From an uncultured Butyrivibrio sp. (GTDB taxonomy: Bacteria; Bacillota; Clostridia; Lachnospirales; Lachnospiraceae), in assembly GCA_947169985.1 (NCBI GenBank), contig CAMVRW010000114.1:1-7467 (forward strand): DNA of 7,467 nucleotides, written 5' to 3'. The notes under the pieces are model-generated. The model worked only from the letters and a program-made list of their open reading frames with translations, was not told where the DNA came from and did not search any database. A program made the translations under genes and the position numbers. Every line of letters starts with the position of its first letter. Position 1 is the first letter of the stretch. Of this stretch, positions 5,710 to 7,467 are shown in pieces.

Positions 5710-7467
5710 ATCTCTGTCTGCGCTTGTGGAAGATATAAGATTATACAAGACAGGGTATGTATGCCTTATGGATGCAAACGGCCGTGTAATCTATCACCCC
5801 GATATGCCTATAGGAAGCCATATCGATCAGCTTGAGGAAAAAGCTAAAAGCGAGATTTTGCAGGAGGATAATTCCAAGGAAAGGCTGATCCGCTACTCGG
5901 TTGATGGGGAAAAGAGACAGCTGTCTTTTTCTACTCTTTCAAATGGCATGAAGGTGGCTTGTGTTGTGCCGGTAGATGAGGTTAATAACTCATGGCCTAA
6001 GCTTATGTGGGATACTTCTATTATCGCTATAGTGATCATTATAGTTTTTGTGACCTTGATCTTCTTCATGATGGGAGTTATTACCTGGCCTTTGAAGCAG
6101 CTTACTGAAGCTTCTCAAAAGCTGGCTGAATCGGATTACAACGTGGATCTGACTTATCACAGTAAGAACGAGATTGGTGTTCTTACCAGTGCTTTCAGAA
6201 AGATGAGAGATCAGATCAGGAAAAATATTGATGATCTTAACCATCAGCTCTTTTACGACAGGCTCACAGACCTGCCTAATATGAGAAGGTTCTTTACCCT
6301 TGCAGCCCAGGAGAGGGATACTCTTAAAGAGGCTGGAAAAGAGCCTGTCATGGTATATTTAAATATTATAGGTATAAGGAATTATAACCATCAGAATGGT
6401 TTCAAACAGGGCGATAAGCTGATCATGGACTTTGCACAGATTCTGCTTAGGAATTTCGGTGTTGAAAGGGTATGCAGACTTGCAGCAGACCAGTTTGCAG
6501 CATTAGCTGATGGGGCAGAGGTTGAAGAAATTCTTGCGCTGGTTCTCAATGAATGCGTGACAGCGATGGACGGGAAAAGACTTCCTATCCGTGTTGGAAT
6601 CTATCCTGACAGCCTTGAGAGAGTTGACACAGATGTGGCCTGTGACCGTGCTAAGTACGCCGCCGATAAGAAAAAGGGCGAAATTTCCTCTTCAATTACT
6701 TATTATGACGAGGAAATGATGAAAAGAACTGAGGTTGACCACCACATTATCCACAACCTGGACCGTGCCCTGGAGGAAGGATGGGTTAAGGTTTACTATC
6801 AGCCGATTGTTCGGTCAGAAGATGAAGAGCTCTGCGATGAAGAGGCTCTGGCTCGCTGGATAGACCCGGAACTTGGATTCCTTTCACCTGCATATTTTAT
6901 TCCTGCTCTGGAGCAGTCAAAGCTCATCTACAAGCTTGATCTTTACATTGTGGATCAGGTACTTAAAAAGTTGAAGCAGCAGGAAGAAACCGGGGCTACA
7001 ATCGTTTCCCAGTCCATCAATCTTTCCCGCATGGATTTTGAGAGCTGTGACGTTGTTGAAGAGATCCGCAGAAGGGTAGATGATGCAGGAATAGATCGGT
7101 CAATGATTTCTGTTGAGATCACAGAAAGCGTTATCGGTGGTGATTTCGAATTTATGAAGGGGCAGATCGCAAGGTTCCAGGAGCTGGGATTCCCTGTTTG
7201 GATGGACGACTTTGGAAGCGGTTATTCCTCCCTTGATGTTCTTCACCAGATCCGCTTTGATCTTATTAAGTTCGATATGCGTTTCATGGAAAAGTTTGAC
7301 GAAGGCGACGGTGGTAAGGTCATCCTCACCCACATGTTCAACATGGCCATGGGTCTTGGCTTGGAGACCCTATGCGAGGGCGTAGAAGAAGCAGACCAGG
7401 TAGAGTTCCTTCGCCAGGCAGGATGCGCCAAGATCCAGGGCTACTACTACGGTAAGCCCACTCCGTT
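5672..7467 (+). CDS. Broken gene, 3' part: dCache end, TM, HAMP, degenerate GGDEF and intact EAL phosphodiesterase; cut by window edge
   Basis: This frame is open from before 5654 to the window end (598 codons from ATG 5672). That ATG has no good ribosome site and falls inside the sensor domain, so it is almost certainly not a native start. Order, counting from 5672: end of dCache (MLIGVMGVDI, YKTGYVCLMD, VIYHP; 1-105), TM helix (about 112-137), HAMP (139-190, with ITWPLKQLTEA and NEIG), GGDEF domain (about 193-345), EAL domain (about 355 onward). The GGDEF signature is AADQF (271-275) and the first metal Asp is replaced (YLNIIG, N231), so cyclase activity is not expected. The EAL domain keeps EAL (391-393), N450 in SINLS, E482 in EITES, D512-D513 in DDFGSGYSSL, K533, E569 in CEGVE and Q589 in QGYYYG, the set needed to hydrolyse c-di-GMP to pGpG. 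The sequence stops at GKPTP, normally just a few residues from the domain end. In one piece with 5059-5709 it would be a membrane receptor controlling c-di-GMP breakdown. Confidence 0.88.
   Translation, partial: MLIGVMGVDISCESLSALVEDIRLYKTGYVCLMDANGRVIYHPDMPIGSHIDQLEEKAKSEILQEDNSKERLIRYSVDGEKRQLSFSTLSNGMKVACVVPVDEVNNSWPKLMWDTSIIAIVIIIVFVTLIFFMMGVITWPLKQLTEASQKLAESDYNVDLTYHSKNEIGVLTSAFRKMRDQIRKNIDDLNHQLFYDRLTDLPNMRRFFTLAAQERDTLKEAGKEPVMVYLNIIGIRNYNHQNGFKQGDKLIMDFAQILLRNFGVERVCRLAADQFAALADGAEVEEILALVLNECVTAMDGKRLPIRVGIYPDSLERVDTDVACDRAKYAADKKKGEISSSITYYDEEMMKRTEVDHHIIHNLDRALEEGWVKVYYQPIVRSEDEELCDEEALARWIDPELGFLSPAYFIPALEQSKLIYKLDLYIVDQVLKKLKQQEETGATIVSQSINLSRMDFESCDVVEEIRRRVDDAGIDRSMISVEITESVIGGDFEFMKGQIARFQELGFPVWMDDFGSGYSSLDVLHQIRFDLIKFDMRFMEKFDEGDGGKVILTHMFNMAMGLGLETLCEGVEEADQVEFLRQAGCAKIQGYYYGKPTP

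Overview
The window reads as ordinary chromosomal DNA from a Gram-positive anaerobe of the Firmicutes. The closest general look is Lachnospiraceae (Butyrivibrio or Roseburia relatives). This is inferred from strong GGAGG-type ribosome binding sites, moderate base composition with frequent AGA/AGG arginine codons, a lipoprotein-type solute-binding protein, and a Cache-HAMP-GGDEF-EAL receptor of a style common in that family. No marker gene here fixes the genus. All genes are on the + strand. No RNA gene, insertion sequence, CRISPR array or phage gene was seen.

Left half (125-3237): two tightly spaced genes, 11 bp apart. The first is a GT-B fold family 4 glycosyltransferase whose C-terminus carries an unusual tail of four 11-residue (hendecad) amphipathic repeats. 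The second is a GH13 alpha-glucosidase of the oligo-1,6-glucosidase type with its three catalytic acids intact. Together they suggest a unit that builds and/or trims alpha-glucosides. The tail suggests that the transferase is held at the membrane or in an oligomer.

Middle (3238-3374): a 137-bp intergenic region with two candidate sigma-A promoters and a small hairpin that pairs with the Shine-Dalgarno of the next gene.

Right half (3375-7467): an extracytoplasmic lipoprotein of the family 5 (Opp/Dpp type) solute-binding proteins, with no ABC permease or ATPase visible. It is followed after 37 bp by a membrane cyclic-di-GMP signalling gene: TM, extracellular dCache, TM, HAMP, degenerate GGDEF, EAL. 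The GGDEF domain has lost its signature (AADQF), while the EAL phosphodiesterase motifs are all present. This gene is interrupted inside the dCache domain by a frame change near 5647-5671. The spacing of motifs around the break suggests a small deletion rather than a one-base sequencing slip. It also runs off the right edge of the window, a few residues short of its likely end.

The most interesting readings are (i) a binding-protein plus Cache-EAL pair that could form a two-part sensor controlling c-di-GMP breakdown, possibly inactivated here by the frame break, and (ii) the glycosyltransferase with its hendecad tail coupled to a GH13 glucosidase. Neither is proven by sequence alone.
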